Shown: in pieces, positions 33,361 through 45,339 of the stretch
Layout of the letters: every line of letters begins with the position of its first letter
Position numbering within the stretch: the stretch's first letter is position 1
NCBI RefSeq assembly: GCF_027596085.1
Contig: NC_072467.1
Coordinates: 7,927,476-7,991,475, forward strand
Length of the DNA: 64,000 nt
Direction of reading: 5' to 3'
Source of the DNA: Anoplopoma fimbria
Lineage: Eukaryota; Chordata; Actinopteri; Perciformes; Anoplopomatidae
Position numbers and translations under genes: made by a program
The notes under the pieces: model-generated
What the model was told of the DNA's origin: nothing
What the model saw: only the letters and a program-made list of their open reading frames with translations
Databases searched by the model: none

Positions 33361-33717
33361 TCATGCAACATTAACACCTCTTAAAACTTGTGCTGCATCG
33401 CTTAAGATGAACTGTGTTGAGTGGATGATTTCCTGACCTTTAAATAGCACCATGGATTCCGACGCTGCCACAGCTTTTTTGACAGACAGTTTCATAATGG
33501 CTGTTGTAAGAGGCCTGCTGATGATGTCTAACTGAGATGGAGATGATGTGAACTGGTCATTATGACCCACCATTCCCAGGAAAATGTTATGCAATCCACT
33601 GGGGATTGTTGCAGCAAGTTTGTCTGTGTGTTCCTGCAGCGCTGTGCTTTTGTTACCATATACAGCATACAATTTTATTTCTGTTTGTCTAATGTTTGGA
33701 TCCTGCCAGTTCCCCAC
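33361..33717 (-). CDS. Unrecognised 118-codon coding-like frame
   Basis: I do not recognise this product. The frame starts MGNWQDPNIRQTEIKLYAVY and ends at a TGA, with balanced composition, no low complexity and varied third codon positions. An acceptor-like TTGATCTCTTGACAG lies just upstream on the minus strand (about 33,724), so it could be a terminal exon whose 5' part is elsewhere. It could also be a relic of a transposon protein or chance. No donor, partner exon or clear poly(A) signal was found. Confidence 0.3.
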   Translation of the reverse strand: MGNWQDPNIRQTEIKLYAVYGNKSTALQEHTDKLAATIPSGLHNIFLGMVGHNDQFTSSPSQLDIISRPLTTAIMKLSVKKAVAASESMVLFKGQEIIHSTQFILSDAAQVLRGVNVA

Positions 33718-36700
33718 CGTCCTCTGTCAAGAGATCAAGAGTCAAATAGTTTCATGTGTGAGATGATGCTGATAGTGTGCAGGCATGGGGACTTTTAAGG
33801 AATGTCATGTTATCTGCATGAATTCTGGACATGCGCACATCATTTAAAGACTCAAAGCTCCAGTGCACTGAAGTAATACTGTGGTTACCGACAGTGCTAC
33901 TCACACAGCAGCAGCAGTTTTGGTTTATATTACATGACTGTATGCTTTTAACATAACATGGTCAATATCTACACAGACTTAATGCTTAACAAGATGTCAC
34001 TGTAAAGTACTGGCATGTTGTGGAGGTGGGTGTGTTTGTGTTTCTAGTCCGTTATAGCTGTTAAATGTTGTTCACAACTTCCCTTTACACCACTGCTCTT
34101 TTTATTTTGTTTCAACATTTAGCCACATTTTGAATTATTTAAAAGCCCCGACACTACTTCTGCAAAAAATGCATGAGAGATATGAGATGCCACAAAATGA
34201 AGTAAGAGACATTTAATTAAGGTAGAATACAATGATGAATATACATCCTTGTCAGCAATTTTGTGAGTGGTTGTTGGAGCTAAATATGCAAATTGACACA
34301 AACACAATACTAACATGCTGATGTTTGGCTGGTGAATGTTTCAAAAATGGTCGCCTTCTTAGTTAAACATGCAAACATTTACTAGTTTTCATTCAATGTT
34401 TCATGGTTTCACTTATTTATTTTATTTCTAAAACAGGGTTGCAGAAACGAAATGAAGTTGTTGTCCCAATTAGCTACACAAGAAAAACACACACAATCAG
34501 CAAACAAATGTGATTATGTGTGGAGGGTAGAGGATGAATTTAGGAATCTCACAGCCTAAGGAAAGAAGCTGCTCTGAAGTCTGTTGATACGGCAGCTGAT
34601 ACTTCTGTATCTCTTGCCTGGCTAGTTGTTGTCCAGGGATGTTAAACTATCCATTTAGCATTCAGTATGGTGAAGCAGCTACCAAGTTATCAAGTTTGCA
34701 TGGCTGCTTTATTTGGAATATGTGCGCAAGTTCGTCATCTTTGTATAAACACAGATACAATTTAGAAGTCACATAATGCAAATAAAAATGCAAATGAACG
34801 TAGTCTTCGTTCTTTTCTTGTGTTTAACATGCTTTCATTCTCCATTCTTTTCCACAAAAAGGTGTGCAAGCTCCCATGTGTGATGTTGACATACAGGCCT
34901 CATACCTCATAACAAGCCAAATAACTATCTCTTAACAAGAGGTAATGCAAATCAGACATATTTCCACGAACAGACAAGGTCCTGTTTTCATGTAAATTGT
35001 GTTTTCAGTGTGACTGGTAAACAACAAAGGCACTAGTTACATTTTAGCCCTGAGATGTCTATAAGCTTCAATGGCAATGCTGCCATGTTAGATTCTGTAC
35101 TGTAAAAAGCAAAGAACAAACAGAAAAGAAGGAAAGAGTGAAAAGAAAAGAGGACTGATTAAATCAGACGGTGTCTATACGATGATTGACTGTATATCTT
35201 GATTGCACATTTTGTCAGAGTAAGCTGGAAAGAGCTTCAAAGAGCAGAGTGACCTGGTTCAAGTTCAAATATCACTCTGAAAAGGTGATCCTTCGAATGT
35301 TGAAGTTGAAAACAACGCATTTCTAGCTCCAGATCAAATAATAAAGACAATGGAGGAATTTCCTTATTAATCCAAAGTGGTTATATACATTGGCTGTCAG
35401 CCACAAACTCAAACTGGAGGTGTTTATCAGAGATAAAGAAATGTTCAGAATGTGAATGAAAAGTTGAAATGATTGCTGGTTGTTTGGGTTGTTTGGGTTG
35501 TAAAAGGACACAAACAAATTCAATTCTCAATAGTCACTCTATGTACATACAAGCTGGCAGCGCTTTTGATACGGGCAATCAAGGGGTGTTAAAGTTAAGA
35601 AAGTTAAGTTTTCCCTTCTGAGTCATCTAATGTCTAAGAGGGCTTAAACATCTCAATCAGACATCAGATAAACAATATTGTCTTGACTTTTATCCCAGTT
35701 TGAGATAACTGGGAGGATGTTTTTAAATGGTTCCACTCCAAGTGAACCCAACCTTTTCCTCAACTATCTGTCTGATAAATTGACAGATCTCTGATGTAAA
35801 AAAAAGTCTTGAAATAGAAATAAAGATGAAAAAGAGAATGTTTGCTCACACAATCTGCTGCCAACTGATATAATTTTTTCTCCTTAATGTTCCATAACAA
35901 GTAACCCAAGGAAATACCCATTTAATATTTTTTCTCTATATATAGATGCAAGACTGTTGCTAATAAATTAGAGTACACGTCCTGAAACTGTATAGCTTTG
36001 GTAACAGCTTTGAATAAAGACCTGTTCAAATGTGTTGAGTGATGTTGCAGTATAACCCAGCTGGGGCAGACACAAGAGAAAGAGGATTAGCATGAGCAAA
36101 TAGTTACCACCACTACTGACCTCTGATGGGCTGAGACCCCTGTAACTCAAGCAAATATGTGGTGAGGCATAAAGTAAAGTACTGCCTTTATTATTTAAAA
36201 ATATATATATGTTATTATTCCTTCACATTAGTATTTCCTTAGTGGAACAAGTATCCAAATTACCACAGAGACACAAAATAAAACATGTGAAATTAAACAC
36301 TGAGACAATAACAATTTCCTGCATAAAATGTATTGATACTTTGTATCACGAGAGCTTTTCAATGAGTGCCATTTAAGGAACTGCAGCTTCATGCAGCACT
36401 CTACATGCACACACATACACTTGGTGTTTTTATATGTAAAAAAAATGGTGCGACACCAACCATGACAGAGTGGCCAGGTCTTGTATACATACAGAGAGAG
36501 AGAGAGATGAATGGTTTATATAGTTAGTTGAAAGTCATGATTAAGTGGTTGAAAGATCCAGCTTCTGCCTCTCTTGGTTGACCAAACTGAGTTGTATGAA
36601 AACATTATCGTTTTGTAAAAAGCAAAAGTGATAGATAGCTTCCAGTTTGAGATCTAATCAAATGAACCCTTTTGGAGCATGATGGGTTGGACAATGAACT

Positions 36701-38785
36701 TGAGTTTATGGGTGTAATGTTGGTAACCACTACTCAGAAGTGTTCATGCTACATTTGTACTTCTGTACTTCCTCCATCTCTCGTTCTTCTCAAGCTTGCA
36801 AACTAAACATACTCCCTTAACGCTTACTTCCACAGAACAACAGAGGCTTTCACACATTGCAGAAGTACAGATCAGTATACTGTCTCAGTAAAGCTTTTGG
36901 GGAAGGTTTCTCATTTTGCATGTACAAATGTCACAGTAACTATCGAAGCAGGATATGCCTGTTATAACTCTGCTCTCGATCTCTCCATCTGCTTAACCGT
37001 CTCTCATTTGTTTGTTTCTGTGGAGCAATGGTCATAATTGCTGCTATGACCCATGTACATGTGTGTTTACATTTTCGCTGTCAGAGCTTGTTGTTTAGAT
37101 TTGAACGCTGGAGTAAACAAGGACTGCTAATCTAGCGTTTGAAACTGTCCCATCTAAAGTTTCGTCCCTCAATGAGATTGTTCAGTGTTGAAAGAGGTTA
37201 CTCAACAACATTGGGTCGTGAGGTCGCAGTGACGGAGCCCTGCAGCAAGGGCGGAGATGCACTTGAAAGACATTAGCTCTGCACACTACATCAAAAACTC
37301 TATTTAAGACGTCTAAGTATTTTCTGATTCTCAGATTAGCCTCTTTCGCTGTCACAAACACATGCATTGTTGACTTGGATACATGAAATAAAACCTGAAC
37401 AATTCTACACACTCTACTGGAATGGTAAAGTACACACAGACTCACAATCATTAACAGATTAACACTTAATCTATTGTGTCATTTTCAATACAGATCACAT
37501 TAACAAAATAAACAGACGCAATTTGTAAGGCACTCATGTCAAGGCCTGACAATCATCATCTTGGGTCGTCACATACGGACCCAAGATCAGGAACCCCTTG
37601 GCATGACTTATTAACACACTGGGTGACCCTTGGCTCAATAGGTTTAGCCAACAAAACTTCATGGATAGGCTTGCAAATTTCCCCGCTGTGGGACTAATAA
37701 CGGATTATATTATTGTATTTTAGTAAAAAGACCATAGTCTCGGTTAAAATCACGTAGGTTTAGTATATAACGTAGCCTACAATGCATTGTGTCAGTTTGC
37801 GTAGAGTTGCGTAGCGTTGCATCACCCCTCCTGGCGTCAGTATCGTATGGCAGGGGCCTTGACAAAATGTCTAAATCCCTGGGAACGAAATCGGGCTGGA
37901 GAACCTCTGAGAGAGTTATTCCATTATGAACAAATGAAACATACAGCAATATGAAATGATAACTTACTATTTTGTGTCCTCTTAAGGTCATCCCACTGAA
38001 TTGGCCAGGAGCTACTACTGGGATTATTAGTCAATCAGGAGATACTTGCCAGCTGTTCATTAAATGGGAAGCTCCACCAATTTGGTATTGCAATTCCAAG
38101 AAGATGGAGGACTAACATGAGACAGAATTATATAGAAATCATAGTGGCAGAGGCCAAGATTTCTTCCAAATATGCTGGATTCTACATTCCCCACATTGTA
38201 ACCCATAGCACCTGTTTGATAGACAAAATATGAATGCATAGAAAATATGATGCATTCAATGCAAACAGACCCTTCAAAATGTCAATAATGGAAAGGAAAA
38301 GAAGAAAGACAAAAATAACGCATTCCTTGTTTCATTCCATCACATTATGTTGCAGTGCACTTTTTGTGGTTTACTCAGACTTTGAGTAGTTTATAGATCG
38401 ATCCATAAGCCCTGGCAACTCACCAGGGTCAGCGAACGGCCAGGCCCACCTAAACAAAAAGAGGCAGAGGTTGAGACCACCCATAAAACCCCAGATACAT
38501 CAACAGGTATGGTTCAAGTCCCATCCCCTAAGATGGCCCAAGAACCTGGACGCAGAAGACAGCCGTACTCCCCACCCACCAACCTGAGCCAACCTAAGCC
38601 CAGTCAGCAACCAACCTTTTTAAACACAGGCTTTCTGTTCTATTTAAGTTTGTAGTCTTCAGGCCCAAACTCACATTCATATCAGGGGTCATAGTCTCAG
38701 ATGTTAGAAAAACACACAGCTGTTCCCCAGGCTCAGTAGTACTTCCCATTATTAGATCAGTAAATTGATCTTGACCTGTAAAACC
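33718..38785. other. Intergenic DNA with no supported gene
   Basis: AT-rich sequence with only short frames in all directions, a GA run near 36,493 and no recognisable exon. I see nothing I can name here. Confidence 0.5.
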
Positions 38786-41430
38786 AGTAGATCCATCCAT
38801 CCATCCATTTCCTTCCGCTTATCCGGGGCCGGGTCGCGGGGGCAGCAAGCTAAGGAGGGTCCTCCAGACGTCCTTCTCCCCAGCAACACTTTCCAGCTCC
38901 TCCTGGGGAACCTCGAGGCGTTCCCAGGCCAGACGAGATATATAATCTCTCCAGCGTGTTCTGGGTCTACCCCGGGGCCTCTTACCAGTTGGACGTGCCT
39001 GGAAAACCTCTAAAGGGAGGCGTCCAGGAGGCATCCTGATCAGATGCCCAAGCCACCTCAGCTGGCCCCTTTCGACGCGAAGGAGCAGCGGCTCTACTCC
39101 GAGCTCCCTCCGGATGTCTGAGCTCCTCACCCTATCTCTAAGGCTGAGCCCAGCCACCCAACGAAGGAAGCTCATTTCGGCCGCTTGTATTAGCGATCTC
39201 ATTCTTTCGGTCACTACCCAAAGCTCATGACCATAGGTGAGGGTTGGAACGTAGATGGACTGGTAAATCGAGAGCTTTGCCTTACGGCTCAGCTCCTTCT
39301 TCACCAAAACGGTCCGGTACAACGCCCGCATCACTGCTGACGCTGCACCGAACCGCCTGTCCATCTCCCGCTCCATTTTACCCTCACTCGTGAATAAGAT
39401 CCCGAGATACTTGAACTCCCTCGCTTGGGGCAGTGACTCACTCCCAACCCAGAGGGTGCAATCCACCGTTTTCCGGAAGAGAACCATGGCCTCAGACTTG
39501 GAGGTACTGACTCTCATCCCGACCGCTTCACACTCGGCTGTGAACCGCCCCAGTGCGTGCTGAAGGTCACGTTCTGAAGAAGCCAACAGAACCACATCAT
39601 CTGCAAAAAGCAGGGATGTGATTCTGAGGTCCCCAAACCGGAAACTCTCCTCCCTCCGGCTGCGCCTTGAAATCCTGTCCATGAAAATCACAAACAGGAT
39701 TGGTGACAATGGGCAGCCCTGGCGGAGGCCAACACGCACTGGGAACAAGCTCGACTTTGTGCCGAGTATCCGGACACAGCTCTCACTTTGGTCATACAAG
39801 GACCGAATGGCTCGTAGTAACGAACCAGGTACCCCATATTCCCGCAGTACCCCCACAGGACTGCCCGAGGGACACGGTCGAAGGCCTTCTCCAAGTCCAC
39901 AAAACACATGTAGACTGGATGAGCAAACTCCCATGCACCCTCCAACAGACCTGCAAGGGTAAAGAGTTGGTCCGCTGTTCCACGTCCAGGAAGGAATCCG
40001 CATTGCTCCTCCTGAATCTGAGGTTCGACAATCAGACGGAGCCTCCTTACTCCAGCACCCTGGAGTAAACTTTCCCGGGGAGGCTGAGCAGTGTGATACC
40101 CCTATAATGGAGCACACTCTCCGGTCCCCTTTTTGAAAATGGGAACCACCACCCCGGTCTGCCACTCCACAGGCACTGTACCCGACTTCCACGCGACAGT
40201 GAAGAGACGTGTCAACCAAGACAGCCCAACAATGTCCAGAGCCTTTAGCATCTCCGGTCGAATCTCATCCACTCCTGGCGCTTTGCCGCTGAAGAGCTTT
40301 TTAACTACCTCAACGACCTCCGCCAGGCATATGGACGAGTCTTCCCCTGAGTCTTCAGACTCTGCCTCTTCCACAGAGTTGGTCGGGTTCAGAAGTTCCT
40401 CAAAGTGTTCTTTCCACCGCTTGACAATATCCCCAGTCCGGGTCTGCAGTTCTCCCCCCCTGCTGAGCACAGCCTGAGAAAAGCCCTGTTTCCCCTTTCT
40501 GAGTCGTCTCACGGTTTGCCAGAACTTCCTTGAGGCCATTCGAAAGTCCTTCTCCATGGCCTCGCCGAACTCCTCCCACACCCGGGTTTTTGCCTCAGCA
40601 ACCGCCGCAGCTGCAGCCCTTCTGGCCAACCGGTACCTGCCTGCTGATTCAGGAGACCCCTGGGCCAACCAAGCCCGAAAGGCCTCCTTCTTCAGCTTGA
40701 CGGCCTCCTTCACCGCTGGTGTCCACCAGCGGGTTCTCGGATTGCCACCACGACAGGCACCGATCGCCTTCCGACCACAACTCCTAGCAGCAGCTTCCAC
40801 AATGGAGGATTTGAACATGGCCCACTCGGATTCCATGTCCCCAGCCTCCCCGGGATGCACGAGAAATTATTCCGGAGGTGGGAGTTGAAGACCTTGTGGA
40901 CAGGATCCTCAGCCAGACGTTCCCAGTTCACCCTCACTACACGTTTGGGTTTACCGGGTCTGTCCGGCAGCCTCCCCCGCCACCTGATCCAACTCACCAC
41001 CAGGTGGTGATCAGTTGACAGCTCTGCTACTCTCTTCACCCGAGTGTCCACGACATACGGCCGCAGGTCTGATGACACAACTACAAAGTTGATCATAGAC
41101 CTTTGGCCTAGGGTGTTCTGGTACCAAGTACACTTATGAACCTCCCTATGCTCAAACATGGTGTTTGTTATGGACAGTCCATGACTAGCACAGAAGTCCA
41201 ACAACAAAGCACCACTCGTTCCTCCCAATCCCCTCCAGGTTTCTCCATCGTTACCCACAGGTTCCCAGAAGTTCTCTCCCAATCACACCCCTCCAGGTTT
41301 TTCTCCCCACGTGAGCGTTGAAGTCTCCCAGAAGAACTGTCCCCAGTCATTGGCGCCTATCCCTGCAGGTTTCCAGAACACCACTGGGCCCCAAGCCACC
41401 AGACTCCCCACCGGGTCTGGCTCCAGAAGT
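38786..41430 (-). mobile_element. Rex3 (RTE-clade) non-LTR retrotransposon, 5'-truncated and frameshifted
   Basis: The minus strand encodes, in order, the end of an AP endonuclease domain (41,282-40,900, with the STDHH motif), a linker and the start of reverse transcriptase (40,860-40,102, with APGVDEIRPEML), the RT motif with FVDLEKAFD (about 39,890) and a long frame (from about 39,850 to 38,819) with GLRQGCPLSP, the catalytic FADD and the C-terminal RPRGRPRTRWRDY region. At least three frame changes separate these parts, so it is not active. The 3' end is a run of ATCC on the plus strand at 38,788-38,806. Sites matching the published Rex3 PCR primer pair, as I remember them, are at 39,701-39,721 and 40,145-40,164. 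Most of the N-terminal endonuclease is missing. Confidence 0.88.
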
Positions 41431-42415
41431 GCCATATTGTGTACCTTTCTGTATAATGTTACCATTTTTTTATCATAACAATGAATGGAATTTTTCTCTT
41501 TCATTTTTATGCCTTGTGATGATTTGTGTTTGGTTTGAGCATGACTGGCTGAATATATTTCACTATATTTAATTTAGCATTCCAGTGAATATGGATTCCA
41601 CACAGATCTAACACTGTGTAACATCACAGTTTGTCTACAGGAAACAAGCCGATAGCAGCAGATTGCGGTCATCAGATGAACAATTCACAGTTCCCTGATT
41701 CACTCCAATGCAAATGTGCAGGAAGATACGCCTGCCTGTGTTCGACTGTGTTTTATAACTCCAGATAGGCAGGCTGCAAGCTGCCATCATCACCTGGATG
41801 TGATGTGATGAGCCACATTCAAATCTGAGACTGGCAGATGTTTGGTGACAGGAAAGCTTTGAGCTCAATTAGCCTGTTAAAAACTCTCAAGACTAAATAT
41901 CACTTGCTTAACTCTCCAGAGGCATGTAGATATGAGACAGACTGGCTAGGAGTCATTCATGAAGATAGCAGCAGTGAGCCATTAGGGCCACTAGATGCCT
42001 CCATTTGTCACTAATGGAATGCTGCTCCTCCATCATCTCAAAGAAGTAAACTGAGATTTCTCCAATTTTAATCATGATCTTTCTTGTTTTGAAAAATAAC
42101 GGTGTTGGTGACTTTGATACTGATATAATTCTATGCGTACTGTAACTTATCCACTGTAGTTTTTCAGGAAGTATCAAAACTTATGTTGTTTCTCACTATG
42201 GAAATTACAAATTAAAATACCACATTCCAGTTAAATCGTTAAAAACAAAACATTGTCAGTTTGTAGCGCATAGAGAGAAATGAGGAAGTGATGTAACAGT
42301 TTGATGTTTCAGTGTAGCTGAGAAGATGGCAGCTCAAGGCTGCTGGATATCAGTCTCTTTTTTCTGTGTCATTAATTAAGTTAGATGATTTCTTTCTTTC
42401 ACACTCACGGTTTGC

Positions 42416-42417
<2 letters not shown>

Positions 42418-42505
<88 letters not shown>
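42418..42505. repeat. (TG)n microsatellite, 88 bp
   Basis: An uninterrupted TG run, followed by GA-rich DNA. The VC-only translations over it are not genes. Confidence 0.97.
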
Positions 42506-42511
<6 letters not shown>

Positions 42512-42889
42512 GTCATTTTAAAAGGGGATGAGGAGGAGAAGATAAGGAAGGACAGAGGAGTTCATTTAGTTGATTGGAGCGGGGGAATGCGAGTGTGTGT
42601 GGGAGAGATATATGGACGGAGAGGAGAGGACTCTGAAGTGGGTCATAAATAGTGAAGACAGAAGGGAGAGAGAAAGAGACACAGAGTGTGTTCAATATGA
42701 AGAGATATTTTCAACTATAAAAGTAATGGTCTAAATATGATAATAATAAAAGGGATACTTCTAAAAAAATCTAATTTAGGACTTTGAAGGAGCTCAATAC
42801 AGTTTTAATATTTTCTTAAAGTAATTCTAGTTAAAACTTTAATGAGAAGATAAACACTGCTCTCATGTCTGTACAGTAAATCAGCAGCT

Positions 42890-43110
42890 CGCGCCAACAG
42901 CTTTTTAGCTTAGCTTAGCATAAAGCCTGGCTCTGTCCACAGCTATCTGCCCACCACCACCGCTAAAGCTCGATAATAACCACATTCTATCTTGTTTGTA
43001 GAAGTGTTAAAATATAAGACATGGTGTCACAGAGGGTGTGTCAGACTATTTGTTGGCTGGGTGCACCTGACTCTGTGGATTTCGTTACCTAAGGACAACG
43101 CCAGGCTAGC
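42890..43110. repeat. Degenerate dispersed element with TTAGCTTAGC signature
   Basis: The stretch TTTTTAGCTTAGCTTAGCAT followed by AAAGCCTGGCTCTGTCCA and, further on, TTTGTTGGCTGGGTGCACC resembles a repeat family I know as very common in fish genomes. I assign it from memory; nothing else in this window confirms the boundaries. Confidence 0.45.
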
Positions 43111-43824
43111 TAGGAGTCGCCCCCTGATGGCTATTAGAAATAATGCAAATATAAGGTACTTACGCATCGGCTTTACTTTGGTTGACACAGCAGACACCAA
43201 AAAAAGCTCTAAAATGCTGCTGTACATCCTGCCAACTAAATATCAGACAAAGCTGTTGAATGTTGTGGATAATATTGCAGAGCTAGGAGATGGTGGAGAC
43301 TTAAAACAGACTCACTTGCCATGTGACCAGAAACACGACTCCAAATGAATGTTAATGTTGCTCTGTTTCTGTTGCTGGATGTGATCATATGTTGTGTTTA
43401 CAGCTTGCCTGTTTCCGCTGCACCATAGTGGCCATTAAAGTAATTATTTAAGCATGAAATTATTTGTCAGCAAATTATATTTCTTTAATTATAGAATACT
43501 GTGCATACTGTAGTACAATGATGTAAAATACAGTATAGTGTACATGTTGTAAAATAGGGCCTAATGTGAAAACCATTTGTTGTCTTTTTTTTGTAACATT
43601 CAGAATTATCATATAAGTACAATGTTAACCTTAAACAACACTTGGCAATGCTATGTGGTCAGGTCAATAAAACAAATTTGAATCTGAAAAAAAAATGACT
43701 TGTGTGTTTGTGTTTCCCCGTATTTGTGTTGATCAGATGACTGTTTTCTGCTGCTCAGTACAGAGAGCTGACAGGGAAAGGCTAACATATGGCAAGACAG
43801 GAAGGAGGGAGAAAGAGAGAGGGG

Positions 43825-43826
<2 letters not shown>

Positions 43827-43877
<51 letters not shown>
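43827..43877. repeat. (GA)n microsatellite
   Basis: A pure GA run inside a purine-rich tract (43,780-44,110). A 147-codon frame over the tract (43,695-44,138) is a composition effect. Confidence 0.95.
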
Positions 43878-43878
<1 letters not shown>

Positions 43879-44935
43879 ATCACACAGTTAAGGGAGGAGA
43901 GACAAGAAATGACAGGAGGTTGTATGTAAAGAGAGAGAGAGAGCAACAGAGGGGAGGGGTTTGGGGGGATAGGAAGCGAGGGATAAATACGAGCAGCGAG
44001 AGCATGGGGCACGACAAAAACGATGGAGACCGGAAAGAGAATGAGGACCAGGATGATGATGAGTGGGAGGGGGGGATCAGGAGTGAGAAACAGAGTGAGA
44101 GGGTTGCAGAGACTACAACTCGGAAGCAGAGGAGGTGACGTGTGTGTGTGTGTGTGTGTGGGGGGGGGGGGGTGTTCACTGCTCAGTGATGTGTTATGAT
44201 CCGACTCCAACACCTCCACACACACACACACTAACGTGTTTTTGTCACTTAGAAGGACACAGACAGAAGGACTTACCTTAAAAAGATAAGACTGGAGACG
44301 TTTTATATATTTATTATTGTCTGCAAATCCGGTGTAAAGATAAAAAACATGTTAGTCCATCTCTTATGAATTTCTGACTTCTCGTCTGTGGCTCTCAAAC
44401 CAAAACCCATTTGTTCCAACTGAAGATATTAATCTTTAAAAACGACTAAAATATATATTTCTTTGTTTTAAAAAATGCTACATAATTTCCTAGAACAGCT
44501 GAACACTGTAGTTTTTGAAAACAGTCCTCAAACAGGAGTAAACAGTGCATTTGTTTGGGACTATTTTCAGCTGCGGATAAATGATTATTTAGGATGGCAG
44601 AACAGTGAACGTGGGATTTACTTGAAATAAACTACGGTGCCGATGTTCATAAGGAAACATGTCACCCTATGCAGCGTGGTGGTTTTGAACAGTTTTTGGG
44701 ATCGATGTCAATGGCATAGAGGAATATGATTGTGGTGACATAAATTTGCCGTTGGATCTGATGTTTTAACAGGATTTGTTGACAAAAATTAAAATATTGA
44801 ATATCACCAGCGTAACCCCAAAATTGAAATGTTTAACATGTGGGAGTCATCTTTTCGAGGCGAGACCAAGTAATGTGGCTGTGTGAACAGATTTATGTGC
44901 CCACAATGTGATTAATACACACATACACAAACACA

Positions 44936-45339
44936 GAGTCTCTCTCTCTCTCTCCAGCTCCCTCGCTCGCTCTGCCTCATTCTGGCTCTGTTGCCAAGGC
45001 TACCGTACAGCCTCTTGCTGCATATACCTAGACGAAGCTGCCGCCTGTGGATCTCTCTCTCTCCTCCAGGATACAAACAAAAGAAAAACCCTTCAGACTT
45101 TTTTATTCCTCTATTTCGCACACAAACACACATTCTCAGATTCTGCCTTTCCTACCCTCACACACATCCTCTCTCTCTCTCACTGTCCGTCTGTCTCTCT
45201 CTTACATTCAAACACGCTCCCTCTTCTCCCAGACAGAGGAGCTGTAAAGGGATTGCTGTGGTTCTTGGTGTTTGGCTCCTGGTCTTTGGCTCAGAGGGAG
45301 CAGAGCGGCAGATGGCGATGTGAAGACGGGCTCAGCCAG
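44936..45339 (+). other. ptpn5: Candidate first (untranslated) exon of ptpn5
   Basis: A TC-rich segment ends in CTCAGCCAG followed by GTAAGA at 45,340, a strong donor. It lies upstream of the ptpn5 coding exons in the right orientation, and no long frame crosses the donor. The 5' end is not known; only the donor is good evidence. Confidence 0.35.

Noticed and set aside
39618..40888. Plus-strand frames over the Rex3 copy
   Set aside because: Antisense shadows of the reverse transcriptase region.
43695..44138. 147-codon plus-strand frame rich in Arg and Glu
   Set aside because: It is a translation of a GA-rich tract including a pure GA microsatellite.
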